64,000 nt of DNA from positions 85,407-149,406 of the forward strand of contig NZ_NEHB01000004.1 of the NCBI RefSeq assembly GCF_002127655.1, read 5' to 3'. Shown piece after piece: positions 8,268-17,884 of the stretch (positions are counted from its first letter, which is position 1; every line of letters begins with the position of its first letter). The translations under genes were made by a program, and so were the position numbers. The notes under the pieces were generated by a model that was given only the letters and a program-made list of their open reading frames with translations, was not told where the DNA came from and ran no database searches. The stretch comes from Janthinobacterium sp. GW456P. GTDB taxonomy: Bacteria; Pseudomonadota; Gammaproteobacteria; Burkholderiales; Burkholderiaceae_D.

Positions 8268-9277
8268 ACTGTCTCCTGCGGGGAAATCAAGCCGCGCGCG
8301 GCGGCGATCAGCAGCGCACCGTGACCGGCCAGATGGTCTTGCTGCTGGTCGTCGACGATGATGCGCTTGCCATAAAAAAATCCGTGTTCCTCGATCAGCA
8401 GCCCGAGCGCCTGGCGCAGCATGGGCTTGCCGGTAATGACGAGCGGGGTATCGGGCCGCATCTGGATGGCGGTGCTGTTGCGCAGCGCCAGCAAGTCGCC
8501 GCTGAGGACGGCGCCCATCAGGAAATTGGCCCGCTCATTGCATTCGACGGCGCTGAACTGGCCCAGGGTGCGCACGCTGAAGCAGGCGCGCGCCAGTCCC
8601 GTTTTTTGCGCCGCGGCCGCGCCGGCCAGCAGCATTTTCGGCACCAGGGTCTGGGCAAAACCGCCATCGACCGATTGCTTGATCAGGGTGTGCTGCGTAA
8701 TCGCCTGCAGCAATTCCCCAGCGATGGTGGTGCTGCAGCCGAGGATGCGGCGCTGCTCGTCGACGCTGATCAGTTTGGTATGCGAGCCGGGCATGATCAG
8801 GGTCGCCGCGCCGCGCAACTGCAGGCGTTCGAGCAGCGCGACGACTTCCGTCTCTTCGCCGCGCATCATGTCCATCGCCTCGACGTTATGAAGGCCGACG
8901 GCGCCATGCTGGTTGCGCACGCCGGGAATCAGCCACAGGGGCTGCGCCAGCACGTCGGGCAAGTCCACCGCCTGCATGCCTTGCGCCAGCTGGGCCAGGC
9001 CGGCGGGCGCCGGCAAATGCGGCACTTCCTGCACGCCCATGGGCGAACTGATCATGCCCGAAGCGAGCGCCAGGTCGACGGCGGACGGCGCGATGCCGGC
9101 GCTGGCCAGCACGCTGGCGATGGTGTCGCGCAGCGCCTGTTTCAGCGCGCCGTTATGGCCATCGATGGCGGTATTGCGCACGCCCGTTTCCAGCTGCGCC
9201 TGGGCGACGACGGCGCCGCCGCGCCACAGCAAGGTACGCGTATTGGTGGTGCCGGCATCGATGGTGAGTATGTTCAT
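8264..9277 (-). CDS. dgoK: 2-dehydro-3-deoxygalactonokinase
   Basis: Sugar-acid kinase phosphorylating 2-keto-3-deoxygalactonate at C6 with ATP; its product is the substrate of the aldolase at 4962-5615. The 337-aa protein begins MNILTIDAGTTNTRTLLW, the phosphate-1 motif of this DgoK family, and contains MIMPGSHTK-like and GSHTKLI segments typical of DgoK. The ATG at 9277 was chosen because the motif begins there; a longer reading adds an unrelated hydrophobic stretch. No strong Shine-Dalgarno is seen. The stop overlaps the start of the dehydratase gene. Confidence 0.9.
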   Translation of the reverse strand: MNILTIDAGTTNTRTLLWRGGAVVAQAQLETGVRNTAIDGHNGALKQALRDTIASVLASAGIAPSAVDLALASGMISSPMGVQEVPHLPAPAGLAQLAQGMQAVDLPDVLAQPLWLIPGVRNQHGAVGLHNVEAMDMMRGEETEVVALLERLQLRGAATLIMPGSHTKLISVDEQRRILGCSTTIAGELLQAITQHTLIKQSVDGGFAQTLVPKMLLAGAAAAQKTGLARACFSVRTLGQFSAVECNERANFLMGAVLSGDLLALRNSTAIQMRPDTPLVITGKPMLRQALGLLIEEHGFFYGKRIIVDDQQQDHLAGHGALLIAAARGLISPQETV

Positions 9278-9361
9278 GGGCAAGTTGGCAGCGTCGGTAA
9301 GGACAAAAATAAATGAGGGAAAAACTACCTCATGGTAGAACTGCCCCGCATATCTGACCAA

Positions 9362-10129
9362 TCACTTATTTGACATCATTGATACCGGTTCGGATATGTC
9401 AAACGCATCGATATCCTGCACGCCCAAACGATAGGCGAGTTGGAAGCGCCTCGGCTGTCCCGGCTGCGTTTGCACGCCCTGCGCCAGCAGGGAAAAACAG
9501 CGCGCATCGGAATACAGATGGCAGCTGTCCTGGGTGCTGGAGAAACGCAGGACCCGGCCGGAAGCGGGATCGGCAACCCGCGCCGCCTCGCGCAGCTGGC
9601 CGCTGCCCGTCCAGTAAAAGTCATGCCGGAATCCGGGCAAGTCCACGAGTGCGGGCCAGGCCAGGCGTGACGCGAGCGGCGCCGGCTGGCGGAAGTCGAA
9701 CGCGCTGCCCGCCACGTCGAGCGGAGCGCTGCACGCGTGGCCGCCAGGCCAGTAGCGGTCCGCGGCCAGACGCAGCACATGGTCGCCCACGGCGGCACGG
9801 CTGCCCTGCAGATTGAAGCGGGGTGCGGCAAGCGCAAAACGGGAAACGCTATCGGCCGTGGCGGCGCAATCGAGGTGCAGGCTGCCATCGTCGTCGAGCC
9901 GGTAGGCCAGACGCACCGACAAGCCGTCTTGTGCCAGGTGCAGCAGCAAGTGGCCGTCATCCGGCGGGTCGTACCGCCAGCCCGTGGACGCATGCGCCAC
10001 AGGGGGTGCCGCACCCAGCACGTCGGCCAGGCGGCCATAGCGGTCGGGTGCCCACCAGGCCCGCACGCTGGCGTCGTGCGCGTCGATGGCCACGCGCATG
10101 CCGCGCGCATTGCGCAGCAGATGCATCAT
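9362..10129 (-). CDS. Aldose 1-epimerase-like protein, probably catalytically degenerate
   Basis: The 255-aa protein resembles galactose mutarotase at its start (RGMRVAIDAHDASVRAWW, PDRYGRLADVLG) and in the later segment LAADRYWPGG...VAGSAFDFRQP. It is about 85 aa shorter than GalM (about 340 aa). The stretch that normally carries the first catalytic His is missing. The usual TNHSYFNL is replaced by ALAAPRFNL, so the second His is absent, and no GalM-like C-terminal catalytic Glu motif is seen. It may bind sugar rather than epimerise it. It starts with an ATGA overlap on the stop of the xylR-type regulator gene, so the two are co-translated. Longer N-terminal readings lie inside the regulator gene. 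Confidence 0.7.
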   Translation of the reverse strand: MMHLLRNARGMRVAIDAHDASVRAWWAPDRYGRLADVLGAAPPVAHASTGWRYDPPDDGHLLLHLAQDGLSVRLAYRLDDDGSLHLDCAATADSVSRFALAAPRFNLQGSRAAVGDHVLRLAADRYWPGGHACSAPLDVAGSAFDFRQPAPLASRLAWPALVDLPGFRHDFYWTGSGQLREAARVADPASGRVLRFSSTQDSCHLYSDARCFSLLAQGVQTQPGQPRRFQLAYRLGVQDIDAFDISEPVSMMSNK

Positions 10130-11325
10130 GGCGCCTGCCCGGGAGCTGGCGGCGGCCGGCTGCGCTGCTGGAACTCGCGCGGCGTGCAGCCGAGTTCGCG
10201 CTTGAACACGGCGTGCATGTACTGCACCGTGGTAAAGCCGCAACGCACGGCCACCTCGGCCACCTGCCCCGGCCCGCGCGCCAGCAGGGTCTTGGCCGCA
10301 TCGAGCTTGAAGTGCAGGATCTCGTCGTGCACGCTGCGCCCCAGCTCGTGGCGGAAGTGCGCTTCGAGCGAGGAACGCGACACGCCCACATAATCGGCCA
10401 CCTGCTCCGTCTTGATGCCCTGGCAGGCGTACTGGCGGATGAAGTGGCGCGCCTGCATCACCTGCGGATGCTGGAAGGGCTGGTGGCGCGTGGACGCGAG
10501 CACGTTCAGGCCGGCCGGCGGCACCAGGATGCGCGTGCCGGACAGGCGCGCGCCGTTGAGCATCTGGTGCAGCAAATGCGCGGCCGTGCGGCCCATTTCC
10601 TCGGTGCCCTGGATCACGGAACTCAAGGGAATACGCGTAAGCATGCGCGCCAGCGGGTCGTTGTCGATGCCGATCAGCGCCACTTGCTCCGGCACGGCGA
10701 TGCCCGCATGCATGCACGCTTGCAGCAGCTGGCGCGCGCGCGCGTCGCTGACAGCGATGATGCCGACGGGTTTTTCCAGGCTGTTGAGCCAGGCGATCTG
10801 CTGCTCCACCGCCTCGTCCCAAGACGGCGCGCTGGTGGCCACGCCCCGGTACACGTCGGCGCGCATGTGGTCGCGCTCCATCAGGGCGCAAAACGCCGTT
10901 TCCCGTTCCTGCGCCCAGCGGTTGACATCGGCCTCGGGCAGGCTGAAACAGGCAAAGCGCGTCAAGCCCGCTTCCACCAGATGTTCATGGGCCAGCTTGA
11001 CGATCTTGAAATTATCGGTTGCCACGTAGGGGATGCCGGCCGGGTAATCCTCGGCGCGCGCATACGAACCGCCCACGGCCACCACGGGCAGGCGGCTGTG
11101 CGCCAGCGCTTCGCAGACGGCTGGATCGTCGAAATCGGCGATGATGCCGTCGCCCTGCCAGCGCTCGATGCCGGGCAGGCGGCAGCGGAAATCCTCTTCC
11201 AGGAACAGGTCCCACGACACGCGCGTCGTGTTCAGGTAAGCGGCGATGCCCGCGATGATGTCGCGGTCGTAGATTTTATTCCCGTTAAACAGCAGCGCGA
11301 TCCGGTGCGCGGTCGGCATCTTCAT
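10126..11325 (-). CDS. xylR: XylR family transcriptional regulator
   Basis: Sugar-responsive regulator (399 aa, close to E. coli XylR at 392 aa). The N-terminal two-thirds is a LacI/periplasmic-binding-like ligand domain (IALLFNGNKIYDRDIIAGI, then LIGIDNDPLARML). The C-terminal 110 residues are an AraC-type double helix-turn-helix (VADYVGVSRSSLEAHFR, VAVRCGFTTVQYMHAVFK). It lies between xylFGH and the dgo genes, so it probably activates these operons in response to xylose or a related pentose. A strong GGAGGAG site precedes the start at 11325. Confidence 0.92.
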   Translation of the reverse strand: MKMPTAHRIALLFNGNKIYDRDIIAGIAAYLNTTRVSWDLFLEEDFRCRLPGIERWQGDGIIADFDDPAVCEALAHSRLPVVAVGGSYARAEDYPAGIPYVATDNFKIVKLAHEHLVEAGLTRFACFSLPEADVNRWAQERETAFCALMERDHMRADVYRGVATSAPSWDEAVEQQIAWLNSLEKPVGIIAVSDARARQLLQACMHAGIAVPEQVALIGIDNDPLARMLTRIPLSSVIQGTEEMGRTAAHLLHQMLNGARLSGTRILVPPAGLNVLASTRHQPFQHPQVMQARHFIRQYACQGIKTEQVADYVGVSRSSLEAHFRHELGRSVHDEILHFKLDAAKTLLARGPGQVAEVAVRCGFTTVQYMHAVFKRELGCTPREFQQRSRPPPAPGQAP

Positions 11326-11357
11326 GGTGTCTCCTCCCGTGCCAGATCGTTTCACGG

Positions 11358-12500
11358 CTATCTGCGTCCGGCTCGCGTGCTGACATCGACCCACACGGCG
11401 AGGGTGAGGATACTGCCTTTCACGATCATCTGCCAGTAGGTGTCCACGTCCAGCATGGACATGCCGTTATCGAGGCTGGCCATCACCAGCGCACCGATCA
11501 GGGCACCGTACACGGTGCCCGAGCCGCCGCGCATCGAGGTGCCGCCGATGAAGCAGGCGGCGATGGCATCGAGTTCGCTGAAGGTGCCGGCCGACGGCGA
11601 ACCGGCCGCCAGGCGGCCCGTGTTGATCAGGCCAGCGAGCGCGCACATCAGGCCCATGATGCCGAAGATCCACAGCTTGACGGCTTTCACATTGATGCCG
11701 GACAGGCGCGTCGCTTCCATATTGCTGCCCACGGCGTAGATGCGCCGGCCGAACACGGTTTGGCTGGTGATGTAGCTGAACAGGCCCAACAGCGCCAGCA
11801 ACAGCAGCACGGGCAGCGGGATGCCTTCGTAGCCGTTCAAGGTTTGCACGAAGGCATACAGCACGGCGCCGATGACGGCCAGGCGCAAGCCGTCGGCCCA
11901 GGGCGCCGTCTGCGGCAAGCCATGCTGCGCGCGGCTGGCGCGCGCGCGCCACGTCAGGAAGGCGGCCAGCAGGAACAGGCCGATGCCCAGCACGATGCCG
12001 GGCACCGCGGGCAGGTAGCCCTGCCCCAGGTAGACCATCGGCTCGGAGACGGGCGCGATCGTGATGCCGCCCGTGATGCCCAGCAACACGCCGCGGTACG
12101 CGAGCATGCCGCCCAGGCCGACGATGAAGGACGGAATACCGCGGTACGCCGTCAGGTAGCCGTTGAGCAGGCCAATCACCAGGCCGCAGCCCAGCACCGC
12201 CGCCAGGTTCAGCGCCAGCGGCCAGTGCTGCGTGACGTCCAGCACGGCGGCGATGCCGCCGAGCAGCCCCAGCAGGGAGCCGATCGACAGGTCGATCTCG
12301 CCGGCGATAATCACCAGCACCATGCCGCAGGCGAGGATGCCGGTGACGGACATCTGGCGCAGCAGGTTCGACAGGTTGCGCGGCGTGAGGAAGCTGCCTT
12401 CCGTCTTCCACGAAAAGAAGGCCCAGATCAGCGCCACGGCGATCAGCAGGGCCAGCATCTTGTATTGGGTGAACAGCTGTTTGATACTGTGTGGTTTCAT
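11358..12500 (-). CDS. xylH: Xylose ABC transporter permease
   Basis: Inner-membrane permease of the ribose/xylose ABC family (380 aa) with about ten hydrophobic segments. Conserved signatures include [17 protein letters not shown] and [19 protein letters not shown]. It forms the channel through which XylG-driven import occurs. The start overlaps the xylG stop as ATGA, and xylR follows 32 bases after the stop. Confidence 0.93.
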   Translation of the reverse strand: MKPHSIKQLFTQYKMLALLIAVALIWAFFSWKTEGSFLTPRNLSNLLRQMSVTGILACGMVLVIIAGEIDLSIGSLLGLLGGIAAVLDVTQHWPLALNLAAVLGCGLVIGLLNGYLTAYRGIPSFIVGLGGMLAYRGVLLGITGGITIAPVSEPMVYLGQGYLPAVPGIVLGIGLFLLAAFLTWRARASRAQHGLPQTAPWADGLRLAVIGAVLYAFVQTLNGYEGIPLPVLLLLALLGLFSYITSQTVFGRRIYAVGSNMEATRLSGINVKAVKLWIFGIMGLMCALAGLINTGRLAAGSPSAGTFSELDAIAACFIGGTSMRGGSGTVYGALIGALVMASLDNGMSMLDVDTYWQMIVKGSILTLAVWVDVSTRAGRR

Positions 12501-14068
12501 GCTGCGGGTTCCTTGTTTGCGGTATTGGCGGCGGGCGCAGGGCGCTGGTCCAGCGCCGCCGCCAGCACGGTTTCCTGGCTCAGGCCATCGTTGATAAAGT
12601 CGCCGCGCAGGCGGCCTTCGCCCATCACCAGCACGCGGTCGGACACGCCCAGCACTTCGGCCAGTTCCGACGAGACCATGATGATGGCCACGCCCCGGTC
12701 CGCCAGCGCCAGCATCAGTTTGTAGATTTCATATTTGGCGCCCACGTCCACGCCGCGCGTGGGCTCGTCGAGAATCAGCACGCGCGGGCGCGTCAGCAGC
12801 ATCTTGGCCAGCACGGCCTTTTGCTGGTTGCCGCCCGACAGGCTCGTGATGGGCAGCGACGGGCTGGCCGCCTTCAGTTCCAGCTGGGCGATCTCGCCGC
12901 GCACGGCGGTCAATTCCGCCTCGCCATCGATGCGCGTGGCGCGCGCGAATTCCTCCAGCACAGCCAGGGTGATGTTCTGTCCCACGTCGAGGTCGGGCAC
13001 GATGCCGTGGTGCTTGCGGTCTTCCGGCACCATGGCCAGCCCCATGGCGATGGCCTTTTGCGGAGACGAAGTATCGATGCGGCGGCCATCGAGCCACACT
13101 TCGGCCTGGCACGGCCCCTGGTAGGCGCCGAACAGGGCCGAGACGAGCTCCGTGCGCCCCGCCCCCACCAGGCCGGCAATGCCGAGGATCTCGCCCTTGC
13201 GCAGGGTGAACGATACGTCGTCGACGCGCTTGCGCTGCGGGTTGTCGGGGTCGATGCACGTCACGTGGCGCGCCTCGAACAACACTTCGCCGATGGCCGC
13301 AGGCTGCGCACGGTGCGGATACAGCTGGCTCATTTCGCGGCCCACCATCTGCGCGATGATGCGCTCGACGTTCATCTGCGCCATCGGCGTAGTGGCGATA
13401 TGCTTGCCGTCGCGGATGACGACGATGGTGTCGCAGATGGCCGCCACTTCATCGAGCTTGTGCGATATATAGATGCAGGTGACGCCTTTGGCCTTCAGCG
13501 CGCGCAGGATATCGAGCAGCACGGCGATTTCCGAGGCCGTCAGCGACGACGACGGCTCGTCGAGGATCAGCAGGCGCGCATTCTTGTTGAGCGCCTTGGC
13601 GATTTCCACCAGCTGCTGGTGGCCGCCGCCGTAATGCATCACGGGCTGCGCCACGTTCAGTTCGGGTATCTTCAATTCGCGCAGCAGCTCGTCGGCGCGC
13701 CGGTACATGGCCGCGTAATGCATGCGCCCGCCGGGCAGGGTGAGCTCGCGGCCCATGAAGATATTCTCGGCCACGGACAGCTGCGGCACCAGCATCAGTT
13801 CCTGGTGGATGATGATGATGCCCGCGTCTTCCGTGTCGCGGATCGATTGCGCGCGCAAGGGCTGGCCATCCCACAGGATCTCGCCGTCCCAGGTGCCGTG
13901 CGGGTACACGCCGGACAGCACCTTCATCAGGGTCGACTTGCCGGCGCCATTCTCGCCGCACAGGCCGATGCACTCGCCGGCCCGCACCTGCAGGTCGATG
14001 CCGTCAAGCGCGCGGACACCGCCAAACTGTTTGACGATGCCTTTCATTTCAAGCAGATAGTCGGACAT
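12497..14068 (-). CDS. xylG: Xylose ABC transporter ATP-binding protein
   Basis: Tandem-domain ABC ATPase (523 aa) typical of CUT2 sugar importers. The first domain has Walker [11 protein letters not shown] and Walker [11 protein letters not shown]; the second has the family's usual degenerate [10 protein letters not shown] and an LSGGNQQK signature followed by [15 protein letters not shown] at 14068 was preferred to the in-frame GTG two codons upstream. It pairs with xylH (ATGA overlap) and is separated from xylF by 119 bases holding an inverted repeat pair. Confidence 0.93.
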   Translation of the reverse strand: MSDYLLEMKGIVKQFGGVRALDGIDLQVRAGECIGLCGENGAGKSTLMKVLSGVYPHGTWDGEILWDGQPLRAQSIRDTEDAGIIIIHQELMLVPQLSVAENIFMGRELTLPGGRMHYAAMYRRADELLRELKIPELNVAQPVMHYGGGHQQLVEIAKALNKNARLLILDEPSSSLTASEIAVLLDILRALKAKGVTCIYISHKLDEVAAICDTIVVIRDGKHIATTPMAQMNVERIIAQMVGREMSQLYPHRAQPAAIGEVLFEARHVTCIDPDNPQRKRVDDVSFTLRKGEILGIAGLVGAGRTELVSALFGAYQGPCQAEVWLDGRRIDTSSPQKAIAMGLAMVPEDRKHHGIVPDLDVGQNITLAVLEEFARATRIDGEAELTAVRGEIAQLELKAASPSLPITSLSGGNQQKAVLAKMLLTRPRVLILDEPTRGVDVGAKYEIYKLMLALADRGVAIIMVSSELAEVLGVSDRVLVMGEGRLRGDFINDGLSQETVLAAALDQRPAPAANTANKEPAA

Positions 14069-14097
14069 GCTCACTCTCGTTGCGGATACGAAAAGAA

Positions 14098-14176
14098 TGT
14101 CGGATTACGCTGCGCTAATCCGACCTACCGTTAAAATCGGGTAGGTCGGCTTGGCGCGCAGCGCGTAAGCCGACAT
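14098..14176. repeat. Inverted pair of REP-like palindromes between xylF and xylG
   Basis: Two copies of the same imperfect palindrome stand in opposite orientation. The first reads from TGTCGGATTACGC to CTAATCCGACCTA (14098-14129). The second reads from GTAGGTCGGCTTG to GTAAGCCGACAT (14141-14176). Further copies occur at 15258-15293 and 30746-30780. The pair resembles a bacterial interspersed mosaic element. In this place it could stabilise the xylF message or attenuate read-through into xylGH. Confidence 0.75.
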
Positions 14177-14187
14177 CTAGCGGCGGA

Positions 14188-15189
14188 TTAATTACCCAGC
14201 TGCGCCTTGGTATAGAAGCCGTCGTCGACGAGAATGTTCACATTCGCCTTGGTCAGCGGAGTCGGTTTGAGCAGCACCGTGCTGACCTTTTTCAGGCCGT
14301 TCTCATAGCTGGAGTTGTAGGCCGGCTTTTCATTACGTGCCAGTTGCACGGCCAGCTTGGCCGCTTCGGCAGCGATGGTTTTCAGGGGTTTGTAGACGGT
14401 CATCGACTGCGTGCCGGCGATGACGCGTTTCACCGCCGCCAGATCGGCGTCCTGGCCCGAGACCGGCACCTTGCCGGCCAGTTTTTGCGCGGCCAGGGCC
14501 TGGATGGCGCCGCCGGCCGTGCCGTCGTTCGAGGCGACGATGGCGTCGATCTTGTTGCCGTTGGCCGTCAGCGCGTTTTCCACGATGGACAGCGCTTCGG
14601 TGGCGCTCCAGTCCTTCACCCACTGCTGGCCGACGATCTTGATGTCGCCCTTGTCGATGAACGGTTTCAATACTTTCATTTGCCCTTCGCGCAGCATCTT
14701 GGCGTTGTTGTCGGTCGGCGAGCCGCCCAGCAGGTAGTAATTGCCCTTCGGCTGCAGCTTGGTCACGCCTTCGGCCTGCATCTCGCCCACTTTCTCGTTG
14801 TCGAACGAGATATACGCATCGATATCGGCATTCAGGATCAGGCGGTCATACGACAGCACCTTGATGCCGGCCTTTTTCGCTTCCTTGACAGTGTTGTTGA
14901 GCACCGTGGCGTTGAACGGCACGATCACCAGCACGTCCACGCCGCGCGAGATCAGGTTTTCGATCTGCGAAATCTGGCGCTGCTCGCTGGCGTCGGCCGA
15001 TTGCACGAAGACCTTGGCGCCCTGCTTTTCGGCCGCGGCGATGAAGAAATCGCGGTCGCGCGTCCAGCGCTCGACGCGCAAATCGTCGATGGAAAAGCCG
15101 ATCTTCGGGTTTTTCGCGTCGGCCAGGGCGGCGCTGCTGCTCAATGCCAGCATGGCGGTCATGATGGCTGCACTGATGATCTTGTTCAT
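14188..15189 (-). CDS. xylF: Xylose ABC transporter substrate-binding protein
   Basis: Periplasmic binding protein of 333 aa. A signal peptide occupies about residues 1-23 (ending ALADA). The mature part opens KIGFSIDDLRVERWTRDRD, the hallmark of XylF, and contains LSYDRLI, YYLLGGSPTDNNA and VSGQDADLAAVKRVIAG. The start at 15189 follows a good AAGGAG site; an upstream ATG ten codons earlier lacks one. It is the first gene of xylFGH. Confidence 0.94.
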   Translation of the reverse strand: MNKIISAAIMTAMLALSSSAALADAKNPKIGFSIDDLRVERWTRDRDFFIAAAEKQGAKVFVQSADASEQRQISQIENLISRGVDVLVIVPFNATVLNNTVKEAKKAGIKVLSYDRLILNADIDAYISFDNEKVGEMQAEGVTKLQPKGNYYLLGGSPTDNNAKMLREGQMKVLKPFIDKGDIKIVGQQWVKDWSATEALSIVENALTANGNKIDAIVASNDGTAGGAIQALAAQKLAGKVPVSGQDADLAAVKRVIAGTQSMTVYKPLKTIAAEAAKLAVQLARNEKPAYNSSYENGLKKVSTVLLKPTPLTKANVNILVDDGFYTKAQLGN

Positions 15190-15257
15190 TGTGTGTCTCC
15201 TTGTGGATTTTATTAACAACGTTTTGAACTACGGGTGCTGCTGAAAAATGTGGTGCT

Positions 15258-15293
15258 TGTCGGGTTACGCGCGCAGCGCTAACCCGACCTACC
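15258..15293. repeat. REP-like palindrome upstream of xylF
   Basis: A single copy of the repeat family (TGTCGGGTTACGCGC to GCTAACCCGACCTA) lies between xylD and xylF. The A-T pair of the consensus stem is changed to a compensatory G-C pair on both arms (GGATTA/TAATCC becomes GGGTTA/TAACCC), showing that the stem is maintained. Confidence 0.7.
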
Positions 15294-15305
15294 CAGACCT
15301 GCCTG

Positions 15306-17093
15306 CTAATGGTTGTGGCGCGGCAGGGTCTGTCCCACGGCGCGGTATTTCAGCGCCAGCTCCATGCAGGCGCCCGTTTCCAGCTGGCCCACGCTGGCGC
15401 GGTAAATCTCCTGCCATGGCGTGGCGCTGTCGTTGACCGGCGGCGGCAATTCCTGGGCGCGGCGCGCCAGTTCAGCCGCATCGACCAGCATGTCGCACTG
15501 GCCCCCGTTCAGGTCCACGCGGATGATGTCGCCCGTGCGCAGCAGCGCCAGGCCGCCACCGACGGCGCTTTCCGGCGACGCGTTCAGGATCGAGGGGCTG
15601 TCCGAGGTACCGGACTGGCGCCCGTCGCCCAGTGTCGGCAGGTTCAAGATGCCGGCCTTGAGCAAGGCATCGGGCGGCTGCATGTTGACCACTTCGGCCG
15701 AACCGGGCCAGCCCACGGGACCCGCGCCGCGCATGACCAGCATGCAGCTGTCGTCGATGCCCAGCGCCGGGTCGTTGATGCGCGCGTGGTAATCGCTTGA
15801 CCCGTCAAAGACGATGGCGCGCGCCTCGAACACGCCCTCGCTGCCGGGACGCGACAGGTAGCGCTCGCGGAAAGCGGGCGAAATCACGCTGGTCTTCATG
15901 ATGGCAAAATCGAACAGGTTGCCCTGCAAGGCCATGAAGCCGGCCTTTTCCTTCAGCGGCGCGGCAAACGGGCGGATCATTTCGCGGTCCGTGCTTTCGC
16001 GCCCGGCCAGGTTGGCCGCCATCGTCTGGCCCGTGACGGTGGGGCGCTCGGCGTGCAGCAATCCCGCCTTGAGCAGTTCCCACATCACGGCGGGCACGCC
16101 GCCGGCGCGGTGGAAGCGTTCGCCCAGGTATTTGCCGGCCGGCTGCATGTTCAGCAGCAGCGGCACGTCGTAGCCGTGCGCCATCCAATCGCCCGAGTGC
16201 AGCTCCACGCCCGCATGGCGCGCCATGGCCATCAGGTGCGGCTGGGCGTTGGTCGAGCCGCCGATGGCCGCGTTGACGATGATGGCGTCCAGGAAGGCCT
16301 CGCGCGTGAGGATGCTCGACGGGCGCACGTCGTCATGCGCCATGCCGACGATGCGGCGCCCCGTTGCATAGGCGATCTGGCCCCGTTCGCGGTACGGCGC
16401 GGGGATGGCCGAGCAGCCCGTCAGCGACATGCCCAGCGCCTCGGCCAGCGCATTCATGGTCGATGCGGTGCCCATGGTGTTGCAGTGGCCCGCCGATGGC
16501 GCCGAGGCGGCGGCGATCTGCAGGAATTTGTCGTTGTCGATCACGCCGGCCGACAGCTGGCGGCGGCCCTTCCAGATGGCGGCGCCGGAACCGACCAGTT
16601 CGCCGTCCATCCAGCCGTCGAGCATGGGACCGCCCGACAGCACGATAGCGGGAATGTCCACCGTGGCGGCGGCCATCAATTGCGCCGGCGTGGTCTTGTC
16701 GCAACCGGTCGTCAGCACCACGGCGTCGATCGGGTAGCCATGCAGGATTTCCACCAGGCCCAGATAGGCCAGGTTACGGTCCAGCGCGGCCGTGGGACGG
16801 CGGCAGTTCTCGAAGATCGGGTGCAGCGGGAATTCCATCGGAATGCCGCCCGCGTCGCGGATGCCGTCGCGCACGCGCTGCGCCAGCTCCAGGTGGATGC
16901 GGTTGCAGGGGCTGATATCGCTGCCGCTTTGCGCGATGCCGATGATGGGCCGGCCCGAACGCAGCTCCTCGGCCGTGATCCCGTAATTCATGAAGCGCTC
17001 GAGGTACAGCGCCGTCATGTCGATATGGTCGGGATTGTCGAACCAGTCCTGCGAGCGGAAACGCCGCGCCTGGCGGTTGCCTTGGGTGCTCAT
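15306..17093 (-). CDS. xylD: D-xylonate dehydratase (IlvD/Edd family)
   Basis: Iron-sulfur dehydratase of 595 aa converting D-xylonate to 2-keto-3-deoxy-D-xylonate. The family's cluster ligands lie in DISPCN, TTGCDKTTPA and SAGHCNTMGTASTM. Its sequence and length fit the xylonate-dehydratase branch rather than IlvD or Edd. The start overlaps the stop of the xylose dehydrogenase gene (ATGA), which strongly supports the substrate assignment. Part of the unit xylX-xylB-xylD. Confidence 0.88.
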   Translation of the reverse strand: MSTQGNRQARRFRSQDWFDNPDHIDMTALYLERFMNYGITAEELRSGRPIIGIAQSGSDISPCNRIHLELAQRVRDGIRDAGGIPMEFPLHPIFENCRRPTAALDRNLAYLGLVEILHGYPIDAVVLTTGCDKTTPAQLMAAATVDIPAIVLSGGPMLDGWMDGELVGSGAAIWKGRRQLSAGVIDNDKFLQIAAASAPSAGHCNTMGTASTMNALAEALGMSLTGCSAIPAPYRERGQIAYATGRRIVGMAHDDVRPSSILTREAFLDAIIVNAAIGGSTNAQPHLMAMARHAGVELHSGDWMAHGYDVPLLLNMQPAGKYLGERFHRAGGVPAVMWELLKAGLLHAERPTVTGQTMAANLAGRESTDREMIRPFAAPLKEKAGFMALQGNLFDFAIMKTSVISPAFRERYLSRPGSEGVFEARAIVFDGSSDYHARINDPALGIDDSCMLVMRGAGPVGWPGSAEVVNMQPPDALLKAGILNLPTLGDGRQSGTSDSPSILNASPESAVGGGLALLRTGDIIRVDLNGGQCDMLVDAAELARRAQELPPPVNDSATPWQEIYRASVGQLETGACMELALKYRAVGQTLPRHNH

Positions 17094-17857
17094 GCGCCGT
17101 ACCATCCCGCGTCGACATAGTATTCGCGTCCGGCGCACTTGGCCGCGTTGTCGGACGCGAGGAACAGCGCCAGCGCCGCCACGTCTTCCGGCTCCACGCG
17201 CAGCTGCAGGCATTGTCCCCGCAGGATCACGGCTTCCGCTTCCGGCGTATGCCACAGCCGCTCCTGGCGCGGCGTGCGCACGGCGCCGGGAATGATGCAG
17301 TTGACGCGGATGCCGTCGGCACCCAGGTCGCGCGCCAGGCCGCGCGTCAGGCCCTCGATGCCCGCCTTGGCCGTCATGTAGATCGACAGGTTCGCCTGCG
17401 CCAGGTGCCAGGATATCGAGCCCAGGTTGAGGATCACGCCGCTGCCCTTGGCGCGCATGGCCGGCGCCACTGCCTGGGCGCAGAAATACTGGTGGCGCAG
17501 GTTGACGGCCATGCGTTCGTCCCAGTAGGCGGGCGTGACGTCCTGCAACTGGTGGCGGTCGTCATTGGCCGCGTTGTTGACGAGGATATCCGTGGCGCCC
17601 GCGCTGTGCTCGATTTCGGCGAAGGTGGCGGCCAGGGCTTCCAGATCCGTCAGGTCGCAATAGCGGAAAACGGGCGGCTGCGGCAGGTGGGCCAGCTTTT
17701 CCTGCAGCGCCAGCGACGCTTCGCGGGCGATGTCGAGAAAGGTGACGTGGGCGCCCTGGCGCGCGAACGCCTCGACGATCGCCACGCCGATGCCGGTGCC
17801 GCCGCCTGTGATGACGACGCGCTGGCCTGCCAGGCTGGGGTAAGTTGCATGCTGCAT
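17090..17857 (-). CDS. xylB: NAD-dependent D-xylose 1-dehydrogenase (SDR)
   Basis: Short-chain dehydrogenase of 255 aa oxidising D-xylose to xylonolactone. It closely resembles Caulobacter XylB through its length: YPSLAGQRVVITGGGTGIG, VNNAANDDRH, GSISWHLAQ and YVDAGW. The cofactor loop GGGTGIG and the catalytic Ser-Tyr-Lys (SIS..., YMTAK) are intact. It is the first step of the Weimberg pathway. Note that the name xylB is also used for xylulokinase in enterics, which this is not. Confidence 0.92.
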   Translation of the reverse strand: MQHATYPSLAGQRVVITGGGTGIGVAIVEAFARQGAHVTFLDIAREASLALQEKLAHLPQPPVFRYCDLTDLEALAATFAEIEHSAGATDILVNNAANDDRHQLQDVTPAYWDERMAVNLRHQYFCAQAVAPAMRAKGSGVILNLGSISWHLAQANLSIYMTAKAGIEGLTRGLARDLGADGIRVNCIIPGAVRTPRQERLWHTPEAEAVILRGQCLQLRVEPEDVAALALFLASDNAAKCAGREYYVDAGWYGA

Positions 17858-17884
17858 GGTGTCTCTCTTTTTAAAAAAATCGGA

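Noticed and set aside
10130..10891. N-terminal extension of the mutarotase-like gene back to 10891
   Set aside because: The extension lies inside the regulator gene in another frame and is low-complexity Arg/Pro/Ala; the ATGA overlap at 10126-10129 gives a better start.
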